From: Aquilaria yunnanensis
Lineage: Eukaryota; Streptophyta; Magnoliopsida; Malvales; Thymelaeaceae
NCBI GenBank assembly: GCA_039654915.1
Contig: CM077595.1
Location: forward strand, 50,995,501 to 51,059,500
Length of the DNA stretch: 64,000 nucleotides
Reading direction: 5' to 3'
Below are positions 33,443 through 46,821 of this stretch, in pieces; the stretch's first letter is position 1; the number at the start of each line of letters is the position of its first letter. The translations under genes and the position numbers were made by a program. Under the pieces are notes generated by a model, which was not told where the DNA came from, searched no databases, and saw nothing but the letters and a program-made list of their open reading frames with translations.

Positions 33443-34923
33443 TTTGGAACTGTATATGGGAACTCATTCCCAGGTTGCCATTGTTGAGATGCGGTGTTCT
33501 AAGGACAAGGGATTTCCAGGGTCCTCGTCCACACCGGAAACTCAACTGGCAACTGAGCAGCTTACCGCAGGAACCTTTTTGCCTGAGGACGAAGGTCCTG
33601 TAATGGTCACGACGGGTTTTTGAGAGATTTTAAGTGTTCCATTGAGGCCAAGATGACTCAGCAACTGGACCAAAGGTGATCTCAACCACCTTCGGGCCGA
33701 AGGACCTCCCCTACAGCTGCTTGCCGAAAGAGAAGTCCGAAATCTACCCACCGGAGTTTAGGAAGTAGGGACTTTTGTGATGAATCCTCAACAAAGGATG
33801 TACTTGCCAGAGGACATTGAGCTGGGGAACGGGGTCAAAAGCGCCGAAATCTTCCCGCCGGCATTGTTCATCACCGGACGAGAGGTCACAATCCCCGTGC
33901 CGACAAATCTACTCCCCAAAAAGGAGATGTCGCTCTTCGTTGCCGTAGGTCATCAGGCAATGGGAAGAAACCAATACTACAACCTTCATGGAGAAGATCC
34001 TGGAGAGGCTAGTAAAGGTAGAGAAGCAGATGGCTCGGAAGCCGTCTGGTCAAGGTTGTTGGAGACCTTCACCGGAGATGAATCACCCTTCATTCGAGCT
34101 GTGGTAGAAGCACCTATGCCGAGCGACTTCCGAGTACCACGCATAGAGACATACGACGGATGTAATGACCCCCGAATGCACCTGACAAAGTACAGACGTA
34201 GCATGGTGCTGCATTGTGCCGATGACGCCACCCTCTGCAAATGTTTTGAGGTCACGCTCTCTAGGCCAGCGACCGTGTGGTATAACTCCCTGGCCCCCGG
34301 AACCATAGTTGTTTTCCAGGAGTTGTCCTCAACATTCACTTAGCAGTTCATCGGGAGTAAGTTGACAGCGAAGATGCCTGTCCAGATATTCGACATAGCG
34401 TAAAGGAATAGGGAAACCATTCATGACTATGTCAATAGGTTCAATAGGGAAGCACTGAGTGTTCCAAAATTTCACCCCGAAATCTGTATCCTCGTAATGA
34501 TTAGGGGACTTTAGAGGGACTCACAGCTTTTCTATGAGTTCTCTAAAGATCCCCTGGACACCCTCAGAGAATTCTACCGAAGGGCGGAGCAACACATGAT
34601 AGTTGAAGAACTGAGGATGGGGGGCCGAAGTCTAACCAAATTCGCTCTAAGGGTACAAGCCATCAACCTCGCTATCCAGCCGAGGTTGGAGGTAGTCCTC
34701 GGAAGCAAAGGGGCAAGAAGCCAATGACGTTCACCCCCTGAACACGACCAGAACAAACATCCTACTGGCCATGGAAAGGCAAGGGAGCTTTATTCAACGT
34801 CCGAAGGGCAGGACCTCAGAAAACAAGAAAAACATGAAGAAGTTCTGCCAATTCCACCGGGACCATGGGCATGACATTGAGGATTGCTTCCAACTGAGGA
34901 AGTACATCGAGTCTTTATTAAAG
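33443..34923 (+). pseudogene. Tat-B copy B2 leader and gag, broken
   Basis: Capsid precursor. The open part 33777-34343 starts MMNPQQRMYLPED and includes PFIRAVVEAPMPSDFRVPR and the start of the retrotransposon gag fold (CKCFEVTLSRPATVWYNSL). TAG stops follow at 34341, near 34402 and near 34512; after them recognisable gag continues (DYVNRFNREAL, LREFYRRAEQHM). The nucleocapsid-like Cys/His segment FCQFHRDHGHDIEDCFQLRK lies at 34840-34900. The order is typical of Tat gag. Not translatable as a whole. Confidence 0.8.
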
Positions 34924-37046
34924 TAGGGCCAACTTCGGCGCTACCGGCGTATGCCCTCTCTGAAGGGAAGAAAAGAGGAAGAGAGGAAAGGAGAAGATAA
35001 GGACTAAGATTCTGACCGACGTCAGAACCAAAGTTTGAGAAAGCATCCACCACCTCCGATTGGAGTAATACAAACAATCACCACTAGGCTACCCTCGGCA
35101 GAGAGGAAGAGAAAAATACGGGAAATCTGGGTGATGGAGTACGGTAACCAGTCGAACAAGCTTGTTCGGAAAAAAGGATCCACCGTGATGTTTCCTTATG
35201 ATGACCCACTCCTAATCACGGCAAGGATAGAGAGTTGGGATGTCAAAAGAGTACTCATCGACGACGGTTCCAATGCCGACATCCTATTCTCTCATCTGCT
35301 GTTGAATTTGGGCATCCCAAAAGGCGATCTCAAGCCTATCGCCTCCCTTACCTTCGGGGTAAGTCCATCCGAACTCCCTATCCTCGGAAGGATCGATCTA
35401 CCTCTGATGCTAAGAAGAACTTCGCCTTAGAACAAGGAAGAGCTCTTTGCTTCCACAATGACAAGGTTCATAATCATAAATGTCTCTTCATCATACATTG
35501 CCATCCTCAAAAAGCAGATGTCAGGGAATCTCCACATCCGTCTAGATGTGAAGTACTTGACTATCACCTTCGCAACAAAGGATGGGAACGCTGAGATATT
35601 CATCAACCAAGTTGAAGTGAGGAAAGTCTTCATGAAAGCCAGACAAAGCCCAAAGAAGATCCATGCACAGACTTTGAAAGAAAAGGCCATGCTCGGAGAA
35701 GAGGCAAAGGGAGAAGAAGATCCATGCACAGACTTGTCCCAGGCCGAAGTACCCGAGTGGGGAAAAACTTGCCAAAGGTGACAGGGAAAAGCTTGTGTCT
35801 TTTCTGTTAATGAACAAAGATCTGTTTGCCTACTCCCTAAAAAATGTGCCTGGGGTAGATCCTCACATAATCCAACATAGCCTGAAAGTACGCCCAAAAG
35901 TAAAGCCTGTTCGACAAAAAAAGTGAAGCCTCTCGGTGAATAAGAACAACTTCATCAAAGTCGATGTCCAACATTTAGTGGAAGCAGGCATAATAAGGGA
36001 GGTCAGGTAACCTGAATGGCTTAGCAATGTTATCATTGCTACAAAAGAAGGGAGTGATAAGCTCCGAATGTGCATCGACTTCCGAAACGTATAATGTGCC
36101 GATCCTAAGGACTTATATCCTTTGCTACCAATAGATCAATTGGTGGATTCCACTGCCGAGTATGGACTGCTTAGCTTCCTCGATGCCTTCAGTGGATACC
36201 ACCAAATTTGGATGGATCCTGAAGATGAGGAAAAAACCGGCTTCACCACCGAAGTCAGGACCTACTGCTATGTCAGAATGCCCTTCGGCCTAAAGAACGC
36301 AGGGGTGACATACCAAAGGCTGATGAACAGGGTGTTTAACACCTAAATTGGGAGGAATGTGGAAGTATATGTCGATGATATGATAGTTGAGAGCAAACTG
36401 CCTAGTAGTCATATATTGGACTTAAAGGAAACATTCCACCGACTTCGGGAATTTAGAATCCATCACAACCCGGAGAAGTGTGTGTTCGGGGTAAATGTGG
36501 GCAAGTTCCTTAGATTCATGGTATCGAAGAGAGGACGCGACGCCAACCCAGAAAAAGTTAAGGCCCTACTAAGATTCTGAACTCCTACAAAAATTAAGGA
36601 CATGCAAAGACTGACTGGGATAATCACCTCACTTATCAGATTCATCTCCAGATATGGGAATCGGTGCCGACTATTCTTCAAAGTGCTCACCAAAGTAGCA
36701 AAAAATGAAGGTACCTTCGGTTCATCAGAACATCCTTGGACCGAAACTGCCAAAAGGCCTGCGATGAGCTCAAAAGCTACCTAGCCCGTCTGCTGACATT
36801 TCAATAGCCGAAAGAAAGGGAGCCTCTCATCCTTTACCTCGCTGTTAGCAAAAAAGCGGTGAGTTTGGTGCTTGTAAAAGAAGAGGGAGGAAGGCAGTGG
36901 CCAGTATACTTTGTGAGTAAGTCCCTACATGGTGCGGAAGTTAGGTACCCTCTTCTACAGAAGGCTATTTATGCCTTAGTATTGGCAAGCAGAAGGTTGC
37001 GACCTTACTTCCAAGGACACCCTATTACTGTCCGAAGTAACCTACC
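34924..37046 (+). pseudogene. Tat-B copy B2 protease, RT and RNase H, broken
   Basis: Protease with DDGSNADILFSHLL near 35260-35310. RT lies near 36000-36600 with LRMCIDF-like sequence, YCYVRMPFGLKNAG and YVDDMIVESK at 36363. RNase H with YFVSKSLHGAEVRYPLLQKA ends at 37046. Many stops and frameshifts (for example TGA near 36580, TAA near 36090, TAG near 36795). Chromo-D is inserted after the codons for RSNLP; the frame is picked up again at 51134. Confidence 0.85.
37042..37046. other. Target-site duplication CTACC, left copy
   Basis: CTACC is repeated at 51129-51133. Joining the flanks restores the B2 reading ...NLPLRDIM, which confirms the insertion boundaries. Confidence 0.92.
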
Positions 37047-38889
37047 TGTTACCCACTCTGGGGTAGTCCAATTATGGTGCCAAAATTGTGCATCTAAACT
37101 CCCAGGATTGGTAATGTTCTCTTGGCCATCAGAACACTACCCTTAGTATGCATACCCAAGTGGCCCTCTTGGGCACTACATAAACACTTGCATATTGGTG
37201 TTAATCTTGGCAACCAAGCATTAGGCAATCTTGTTAAATTCTAGTGACCAGCCACTGCACCTGTAACTTCCACTAACAAACTGTATCATACTAGCCTCAT
37301 ACCCCCCTTTTTCTTTGCTCCATTATCAAGTGGAGACTTAGATCAAACCAAGGAATTTTTTTTACATCAATAGCCCAACTATGGACCAAGTTATGGATTT
37401 TTTAATTGGTTACAAAATTCTGACCAAAATGAACAGTAACTCAGCAAAATTTGCAACATCATATCCTTCACTACAGGGATCTAAATCTCGAAATTCCAAA
37501 TCCCAGTTAACCCTCTAGATGTCCTCTAGGTGTGGCCAAAATTTCATACCAAGATTCATTCAACACAGAGAGATATTAAACTTTAGGTCCAAAGTCAAAA
37601 TTCTGGCAACTTCTGGACCATTTTGCCCATACAATTTTTCCAAACCATGCAAACACTTCATTCACAAGGGGAAAGCCCTCCAAGGCTATATAATATATGT
37701 CCATTACACATAGGAATTACATTCCATTTCTTTTAACAACTTTATGTGGCCAAAACAGAATTTACTAGTAAGCAGCCAATCATTCACACTTAGGCAGCTT
37801 TGCACCACATCACTTACATAGCCAAAACATTACTCAAATGTTCACATAATTGTCTCATTTTACATACAATACATGTACATGTATACATACACTACAATAT
37901 GGTCTTAACTCAGCTAGATACATACCCTAAGTTACAGGAGTGCCTGAAATGCAATGGACTCCAGAAACAGGATGCTGGACAGCTGCTGCACAACAGAGTA
38001 AGTACCACCATTAAAAGTGGCAAATGTGCTCCTAAAATCACCAAAATTTCCAGATCATAACTAGCCATATGGAAGTTCATGTACCTGAAATTTTAGACCA
38101 AAACTCAAACCAAAAATGTCAGTTTGAATGAGATCTTTCTGCTGGACCTGAAAATGACAGAATTGAGTGGAGTAAGTTACATTGAGAAACTTAGTAAGGG
38201 TAACACTTGGTTTCTTAAGGTAATGTGATCCTAATTAAAACCTGCATCCAAAGACACAAAAACCACAATGCATATATACAAGATATAGCAACCAAATGCA
38301 GCAGCCAAAAACAAACAACAAACACATGAAATGTGGCAGCAGCTTATACTATAGGTTAGTCCATAAAACATGTAATAAACATAACGAAATCACTATGGCA
38401 GCCCTCCTCAAGCTAATGCTTGGTCTTAGGAGGATTTTAACAGTAGTTAGTACTAACTTTGGGCTCTAGAAACCCTCATTTCAGTGCCATCTTTGTGCAC
38501 TTGACAATAGATCCACAAAACCTTCAGTAAGTGCACTCCCCTCAATAAGCTTGGTTCGTCAAGCTCATGGCTCTCTTCCAAGCTTAGCCATAGCTCCATG
38601 GATATTTGAAAATTGCAGAAAACACTCCATGAGAGCAAGATAACCCTTACCAAACTGGGTAGGCTGAAAATCAAGCTTGATCCTTGAAGTATGCAAGAAA
38701 TAGCTCTAGTTTCCTTCCAATTGCTTCCTTTTGCCTTCAATTTCAATCAAATGCAAGTTTGAAGGTGTGGTGGCTATGGAGGAAGTATGGTTGTGTTCTT
38801 TGGCTGGGGGAGGATGAAAATGAGAGTGGGATAAGTGATTTGGCCACTTAAATGGCCTTAAATGAGCTTAAGGGCACCAAAACACACTT
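37047..38889 (-). mobile_element. Chromo-D outer solo LTR, left part
   Basis: Starts TGTTACCCACTCTGGGG (the inverted end of a minus-oriented LTR) and stops at ACCAAAACACACT, where a second, complete Chromo-D LTR begins with the same TGTTACCC. It is clearly homologous to 38890-41964 but diverged, and lacks a stretch of about 90 bases seen there. The missing remainder of this LTR is at 50572-51128, so together they make one LTR. Confidence 0.8.
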
Positions 38890-41800
38890 TGTTACCCACT
38901 ACGGGGTAGTGCAGTTATGGTGCCAAAACTGTGCATTTAGACTCTCAGGATTGGTAATGTTCTGTAGGCCATCAAAACACTACCTTTAGTGTGCATACCC
39001 AAGTTGCCCTCTTGGGCACTATGTAAATACATGCATATTGGTCCAACCATCAAACACATATTCACATTTCATGCACACCATGGCAGCAAAGAAGGAAAAC
39101 ACTAGCACAAGTCTTAGTTTTGGCTTCCACACATTAGGCAATCTTGTTAAGTTCTAGTGGCCAGCTACTGCACCTGTAACTTGCACTAATAAACTGTATC
39201 ATTCTAGCCACATAGCCCCCTGTTTTCTTTGCTTCATTATCAAGTAGATACTTATAGAAAACCAAGGAATTTTTTTTTACATCAATAGCCCACCTATGGA
39301 CCAAGTTACAGATTTTTGAAATTGGTTACAAAATTCTGACCAAATGTACAGTAATGTAGCCAAATTTGAAACATCATATATTTGGCTACAGGGATCCAAA
39401 TTCTGAAATTCCAAAGCTCAGTTAACCATCCAGATGTCGTCTAGGTGTGGTCAAAATTTCATACCAAGATTCATTCTACACAGGGTGATATTAAACTTTA
39501 GGTACATGGTTGAAATTCTGGTAACTTTTGGACCATTTTGCCCATACAATTTTTCCAAACCATGCAAACACTTCATTCACAAAGGGAAAGCCCTCCAAGG
39601 CTATCCAATATATGTCCAATACACATAGTAATTAAATTAATTTTCTTTTAAGAACTTTATGTGGCCAAAACAGAGTTTACAAGTAAGCAGCCCATCATTC
39701 ACACTTAGACAGCTTTGCACCACATCACTTACATAGCCAAAACATTACTCAAATGTTCACATACTTGTATCATTTTACATACACTACATGAAAATGAATA
39801 CATTCACTACAATATGGTCTTAGCTCAGCTAAATACGCACCCTAGGTTACAGGAGGTCCTAAGACACAATGGACTCCAAAAACAGGATGCTGGACCGCTG
39901 CTGCACAACACAGTAAGTACCACCATTAAAAGTACCAAATGTGCTCCTAAAATCACCAAAATTTCCAGATCACAACTAGAGATATGGAATTTCATGTACC
40001 TAAATTTTCAGATCAAAACTCAAACCACAAATGTTACTTTGAAGGTGATCTTTCAGCTGGACCTGAAGTGACAGAATTGAGGGGAGTAAGTTTCATTGAG
40101 AAACTTAGTAAGGGTAACACTCGGTTTCTTAAGGTTATGTGATCCTCATTAAAACCTGAATCCAAAGACACTAAAACACAAAAACCACAATGCATATATA
40201 CAAGATATAGAAACCAAATGCAGCAACCATTCACAACAAACAAACACATGAAATGCAGCAACAACAATAACCATACGTTAGTCTGTAAAACATGCAATAA
40301 AATTAAATAAATCACTATGGCAGCCCTCCTCAAGCTAATGCTTGGCCTTAGGAGGATTTTAACAGTAGTTAGTACTAACTTTGGGCTCAACAAACCCTTC
40401 TTTCTTATTGCCATCTTTAGCATGGTAACACTAAGGCCGAAACCTTGCCATGCTTCTTTTCCGTTAACCCATACTTGGTGATATGATCAAGGAAGGCACA
40501 CATGGAGAAGGCAAGGACCCATTGAAGGTTTCTAGTGGGCCTATGACAAGGAAGAAAGCTAAGGAGCTCTCAAGTGCACTACAAGGCTTTGTTTCAAGTT
40601 TCTTCATGGAGAATGGACATGAAACTTCACAAGGAGCTGCTGGAACTTTCAAGACACAATATGGACATGATGAATATGCTTGGTACTCAGTTCTAGAGTG
40701 CTTAGATAAGTCACAAAACAAGGACACCAAGGACACCACTCAAAGTGCACCATTTGAGCCACCTTAAGCGTTCTTGATGCATTTTGTGTCCACAAGCTGG
40801 ATTTTTGAGCTCTAACTTTCCAGACCTTCATTACCACATCTAAGATGAAGATTCATGCCATTGGAACTCAAAGATTCAAGCTTGGAGCTGAAGATACAAG
40901 AGAGAACCTTAAAGTGCCCAAAATGCACCCAAAAAGGCTATTTGGGAGTTTTCGGGTTTAATCTTGTATTTATATTTTATTTTCGTTCAAATCCTATTTA
41001 GATACATTATTTAGGAAGTTATTTAGGCTATGGAATAGTTTTAAATCGTTTTGGGCAAGTGGAATACGCTGCATTTATTAAACTTGTTCAAACTAGGAAT
41101 TAGAGTCCTAATTTGACTAGGATTTCCTATGTCTTTGTATCTAGGATTCCTAAGGGATTTAGGCTGCGAATTTTGCCCAGATTTTAACCTTAGTTTAGGC
41201 CTATATAAAGGCACATATTCTGGATGTAAAGATACAGATTATTGCCGAAATAATATTGCTCTTTGGAGAGGTTTTTCTCTTTGGTTCTTGGCGGACTGCC
41301 TTGGTGCACAAGTATGCTTGTGTTCTTGGAGTTCTATACTTCTCGTTTCTAGTCACAGGTTGATTAGGGGTGGGGGTCTTCAAACCCAGTCTCTTTGATG
41401 TCTTGTGGAGCTTGAAAAACATCTTGGGCGAGTTTCATGGTCGTTATACCATTGGGGTTCGCATCACTTGGTTCCTAGAGCTTTTTGCTCTCTTCCAAGC
41501 ATGATGTTTGGAAATACAGTAAAAAATCCATGAAACTTTAGAAAACTCTTATTTCACTGCCATCTTTGTACACTTGACAGTAGGTCACAAAACCTTCAAT
41601 AAGTGCACTCCCCTCACTAAGCTTGGTTCGTCAAGCTCATGGCTCTCTTCCAAGCTTAGCCCTTGCTCCATGGTTTCTTGCAAATTATAGAAAGCAGTCC
41701 ATGAGAGCAAGAGAACCCTTACCAAAGTGAGTAGGCTGAATTTGAAGCTTAATCCATGAAGTATGCAAGAAATAGCTCTAGTTTACTTCCAATTGCTTCC

Positions 41801-42521
41801 TTTTGCCTTCAATTTTAATCAATTGCAAGTTTGAAGGTGTGGTGGCTATGGAGGAAGTATGGCTGCATTCTTGGGCCGGGGGAGGATGAAAATGAGAGTG
41901 GGATAAGTGATTTGGCCACTTATATGGCCTTAAATGAGCTTAAGGGCACCAAAACACGCTTAACAAGCTTAACCTTGCTTTATGTCATTTTCCTTCTCAC
42001 TAATTAAGGTTTCTTTGTCTTAAACTCATTGGTACACATGTGCCCAACATTTTTGACTAATTCTCAAGTTTTCCCTGCCTCCCCCATGGTGGGAAATTCT
42101 ACCCTTAGACTTAAGTCAAAAGCTTGAACACCTTAAGGTTTACACTAGGACATTTAGGTCCTTATTGCCTTTAGTGTTTCCTTTGTCCAAACTTGTCTTC
42201 CATGAGAAATTTGGTTCTCTAATAGCACTTCCATACCATTTATATCCCTCCCATAACTCTCCAAGTCTCTTTCTTGTGAGTTTTGCAATTGAGTGCCCAA
42301 ATTTCTGAAACCTTACAAAAAAGTCCATAGGTTGCTTGACAAATAACCAATGCTTAAGGCTTTTCTTAGGGGCCAAGTTACCAACTTGGAACACTTTAAG
42401 GAGGTGTTGATCATGCCTTTTACCCCCCACACTACAATCACTGTGGTGAGAATTACACAATATAATGGTTTTTAGCCGTTATGACACACTTGTAATTCTC
42501 CCATTTTGTGAGGTGGTAACA
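38890..42521 (-). mobile_element. Chromo-D inner element, 3' LTR, with insertion F
   Basis: A minus-oriented LTR. It runs from TGTTACCACCTCAC (at 42521) to GGGTAACA (at 38890), net length about 2.5 kb once the foreign block at 40421-41535 is removed. The terminal inverted repeat is TGTTACC/GGTAACA. A purine tract follows at 42522-42533. LTRs of this size are usual in plant Tekay/Del-like chromoviruses. Confidence 0.82.
40421..41535 (+). mobile_element. Insertion F: 3' terminal piece of another Ty3 element
   Basis: Interrupts the Chromo-D LTR between two imperfect copies of a 35-base LTR stretch (40385-40420 and 41536-41570). It contains a short frame, 40483-40767, with GPMTRKKAKELSSALQGFV, a phrase like those at the C-terminal end of some plant Ty3 polyproteins. 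LTR-like sequence with a TATA box (CTATATAAAGGC, 41201-41212) follows. Ends and family are not defined. Confidence 0.5.
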
Positions 42522-42533
42522 ATCCTCCCCCCC
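42522..42533 (-). other. Polypurine tract of Chromo-D
   Basis: GGGGGGGAGGAT on the minus strand abuts the LTR start TGTTACC. The same tract precedes each repeat of the LTR at 44672, 46822 and 48972. Confidence 0.75.
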
Positions 42534-42579
42534 TTAAAAATTTTGGTCCTCCAAAATAGGCTTTAGCTTCAGGTATTCT

Positions 42580-44106
42580 TCAAGATACCTTTCCATAAGG
42601 TTTTTTTTCAGTTTCCCAGGTTGCTTCTCTTTCAGAGTGGTGTGACCACTGAACTTTTACCATGGGAATATGTTTGTTTCTTAACCTTTTGGTATCCTTG
42701 GCTAAGATAGCTATAGGTTTCTCTTCATATGCCAAGTTAGGTTCCAATTGTATGTCTTCCACTACAATTGCATGCTTTGTGTCCAGTAGACACTTCTTAA
42801 GCATACTAATGTGAAAAACATTATGAACACTTGACATGCTTGGCGGTAGAGCTAACCTGTATGCTACCTTGCCAACTCTATCCAAGATCTCATAAGGACC
42901 AATGTATCTTGGAGCTAACTTGGTTCTTTTTCCAAATCTGACAGTGCCTTTGGTTGGTGCAACTTTCAGCCAAACATTGTCACCAACCTCGAATTCCAAG
43001 TCTCTCCTTCTTTTGTTGACATAGGCTGTGGTCCTTTCATTGGCTGCCTTTAATCTCTCTTGAATCTTCTTGATTTTGGCGGTAGTCTCTTCAACAATTT
43101 TGGGACCTAACTCTAGCCTATCTGAGGTTTCCACCCAACATTGGGGTGTCATGCACCTTCTTCCATATAATGCTTCATAAGGTGCCATGCTAATGGTGCT
43201 TTGGTTACTATTGTTATATGAGAATTCCACCAATGGGAAGTGTTGGTCTCATTCACCTTTGAAATCCAACACACAGCTCCTGAGCATGTCTTCCAGTATC
43301 TGTATCACCCTTTCAGATTGCCCATCTATCTGAGGATGATAAGCAGTACTCAGGTGGATTTTGGTTCCTAGTGCTTTATGAAAAGCACTCCAAAACCGAG
43401 CTATAAATCTTGGGTCTCTATCAAATACAATGGAGTTTGGCACTCCATGTAGTCTCACTATCTCCTGGACATACATCTGGGCTAACTTCTCCAAGGAGTC
43501 TGTGAGTTTCATAGGTAAGAAGTGGGAACATTTGGTTAGCCTATCCACAATGACCCAGATTGTATCATGCCTTAGTCTGGTCATAGGCAACCTAGTCAAA
43601 AAGTCCATGGCTATGTTGCCCCACTTCCTCACTGGTATAGGTAAAGTATGTAGTGTACCAGCTGGCTTTTGGTGCTCTACCTTTACCCTCTCGCATGTGG
43701 CACATTTGGAGACATAAGTAGTCATGTCTCTCTTCATATGTGGCCACCAGAAGTGAGTCTTCAAATCTTTATACATTTTCTCACTTCCTAGATGGATGTT
43801 CAACTTGCTTGTGTGAGCTTCTTCAAGTATTTCATCCCTGAGCTTTGCTCCTTTAGGCACATATATTCGGTCCTTGAAGTACAGTAATCCTTGCTTGTAG
43901 GCAAAGGATTGATACAAGGAACCTTTTTCCTCTCCTGAGATCTTTTTCAGATCAGGATCTGTCTCCTGTGCCTTTTTGTCTTCTTTAATCCATCCAGACT
44001 GAATTGTCAATGTGTAAATTTGGGCTTCCTCCCACTTATGCCATTTATGCCATAGGCATAGCAGACTATTTTGCTCATCATGATCAGCTATGGATCCTCC
44101 TTTCAA
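42580..44106 (-). pseudogene. Chromovirus integrase, unit U1
   Basis: Inserts element DNA into chromosomes; here inactive. The N-terminal part, 44106-43249, carries the His/His/Cys/Cys finger (HTSKLNIH...CATC), AMDFLTRLP, VDRLTKCSHF, DRDPRF and GQSERVIQILEDML, giving the D,D,E triad. A TGA at 43249-43251 replaces the Trp after DFKGE. The second part, 43233-42580, continues VEFSYNNSNQSTISMAPYEA, then the GPYEILDRVGKVAYRLALPP region and a chromodomain-like tail (MVKVQWSHHSEREATWE). The tail is cut by a frameshift in a run of eight T. RT, protease and gag of this element are absent. Confidence 0.92.
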
Positions 44107-44671
44107 AAGTCTTGTGTACTAATTATGGTTTGTGTCATTTTCCTTCTCACTAATTATGGTTTCTTTGTCTTAAACTCATTGGTACACATGTGCCCAACAT
44201 TTTTGACTAATTATCAAGTCTTCCCTGCCTCCCCCATGGTGGGAAATTCCACCCTTAGACTTAAGTCAAAAGCTTGAACACCTTAAGGTTTACACTAGGA
44301 CATTTAGGTCCTTATTGCCTTTAGTGTTTCCTTTGTCCAAACTTGTCTTCCATGAGTAATTTGGTTCTCTAATAGCACTTCCATACCATTTATATCCCTC
44401 CCATAACTCTCCAAGTCTCTTTCTTGTGAGTTTTGCAATTGAGTGCCCAAATTTCTGAAACCTTACAAAAAAGTCCATAGGTTGCTTGACAAACAACCAA
44501 TGCTTAAGGCTTTTCTTAGGGGCCAAGTTACCAACTTGGAACACTTTAAGGAGGTGTTGATCATGCCTTTTACCCCCCACACTACAATCACTGTGGTGAG
44601 AATTACACAATATAATGGTTTTTAGCCGTTATGACACACTTGTAATTCTCCCATTTTGTGAGGTGGTAACA

Positions 44672-46821
44672 ATCCTCCCCCCCTTAAAAATTTTGGTCCT
44701 CCAAAATAGGCTTTAGCTTCAGGTATTCTTCAAGATACCTTTCCATAAGGTTTTTTTTCAGTTTCCCAGGTTGCTTCTCTTTCAGAGTGGTGTGACCACT
44801 GAACTTTTACCATGGGAATATGTTTGTTTCTTAACCTTTTGGTATCCTTGGCTAAGATAGCTATAGGTTTCTCTTCATATGCCAAGTTAGGTTCCAATTG
44901 TATGTCTTCCACTACAATTGCATGCTTTGTGTCCAGTAGACACTTCTTAAGCATACTAATGTGAAAAACATTATGAACACTTGACATGCTTGGCGGTAGA
45001 GCTAACCTGTATGCTACCTTGCCAACTCTATCCAAGATCTCATAAGGACCAATGTATCTTGGAGCTAACTTGGTTCTTTTTCCAAATCTGACAGTGCCTT
45101 TGGTTGGTGCAACTTTCAGCCAAACATTGTCACCAACCTCGAATTCCAAGTCTCTCCTTCTTTTGTTGACATAGGCTGTGGTCCTTTCATTGGCTGCCTT
45201 TAATCTCTCTTGAATCTTCTTGATTTTGGCGGTAGTCTCTTCAACAATTTTGGGACCTAACTCTAGCCTATCTGAGGTTTCCACCCAACATTGGGGTGTC
45301 ATGCACCTTCTTCCATATAATGCTTCATAAGGTGCCATGCTAATGGTGCTTTGGTTACTATTGTTATATGAGAATTCCACCAATGGGAAGTGTTGGTCTC
45401 ATTCACCTTTGAAATCCAACACACAGCTCCTGAGCATGTCTTCCAGTATCTGTATCACCCTTTCAGATTGCCCATCTATCTGAGGATGATAAGCAGTACT
45501 CAGGTGGATTTTGGTTCCTAGTGCTTTATGAAAAGCACTCCAAAACCGAGCTATAAATCTTGGGTCTCTATCAAATACAATGGAGTTTGGCACTCCATGT
45601 AGTCTCACTATCTCCTGGACATACATCTGGGCTAACTTCTCCAAGGAGTCTGTGAGTTTCATAGGTAAGAAGTGGGAACATTTGGTTAGCCTATCCACAA
45701 TGACCCAGATTGTATCATGCCTTAGTCTGGTCATAGGCAACCTAGTCAAAAAGTCCATGGCTATGTTGCCCCACTTCCTCACTGGTATAGGTAAAGTATG
45801 TAGTGTACCAGCTGGCTTTTGGTGCTCTACCTTTACCCTCTCGCATGTGGCACATTTGGAGACATAAGTAGTCATGTCTCTCTTCATATGTGGCCACCAG
45901 AAGTGAGTCTTCAAATCTTTATACATTTTCTCACTTCCTAGATGGATGTTCAACTTGCTTGTGTGAGCTTCTTCAAGTATTTCATCCCTGAGCTTTGCTC
46001 CTTTAGGCACATATATTCGGTCCTTGAAGTACAGTAATCCTTGCTTGTAGGCAAAGGATTGATACAAGGAACCTTTTTCCTCTCCTGAGATCTTTTTCAG
46101 ATCAGGATCTGTCTCCTGTGCCTTTTTGTCTTCTTTAATCCATCCAGACTGAATTGTCAATGTGTAAATTTGGGCTTCCTCCCACTTATGCCATTTATGC
46201 CATAGGCATAGCAGACTATTTTGCTCATCATGATCAGCTATGGATCCTCCTTTCAAAAGTCTTGTGTACTAATTATGGTTTGTGTCATTTTCCTTCTCAC
46301 TAATTATGGTTTCTTTGTCTTAAACTCATTGGTACACATGTGCCCAACATTTTTGACTAATTATCAAGTCTTCCCTGCCTCCCCCATGGTGGGAAATTCC
46401 ACCCTTAGACTTAAGTCAAAAGCTTGAACACCTTAAGGTTTACACTAGGACATTTAGGTCCTTATTGCCTTTAGTGTTTCCTTTGTCCAAACTTGTCTTC
46501 CATGAGTAATTTGGTTCTCTAATAGCACTTCCATACCATTTATATCCCTCCCATAACTCTCCAAGTCTCTTTCTTGTGAGTTTTGCAATTGAGTGCCCAA
46601 ATTTCTGAAACCTTACAAAAAAGTCCATAGGTTGCTTGACAAACAACCAATGCTTAAGGCTTTTCTTAGGGGCCAAGTTACCAACTTGGAACACTTTAAG
46701 GAGGTGTTGATCATGCCTTTTACCCCCCACACTACAATCACTGTGGTGAGAATTACACAATATAATGGTTTTTAGCCGTTATGACACACTTGTAATTCTC
46801 CCATTTTGTGAGGTGGTAACA
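44672..46821 (-). repeat. Tandem unit U2
   Basis: Same structure as U1; no protein-level difference from U1 or U3 was found. Confidence 0.93.
44730..46256 (-). pseudogene. Chromovirus integrase, unit U2
   Basis: Identical in translation to the U1 copy, with the same TGA between the core and C-terminal parts and the same eight-T frameshift at the chromodomain tail. Confidence 0.92.

Larger units (their letters stand above)
42522..44671 (-). repeat. Tandem unit U1: Chromo-D integrase plus partial LTR
   Basis: First of four head-to-tail units; period exactly 2150 bp to U2 and U3. Each unit reads, on the minus strand, partial LTR (about 550 bp), integrase, purine tract. The junction between LTR and integrase (near 44110-44135) is the same in all units. 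Translations of U1, U2 and U3 are identical over 217 and 285 residues. Confidence 0.93.

Noticed and set aside
43430..43717. Plus-strand open frames repeated in every Chromo-D unit
   Set aside because: They are reverse-strand shadows of the integrase.
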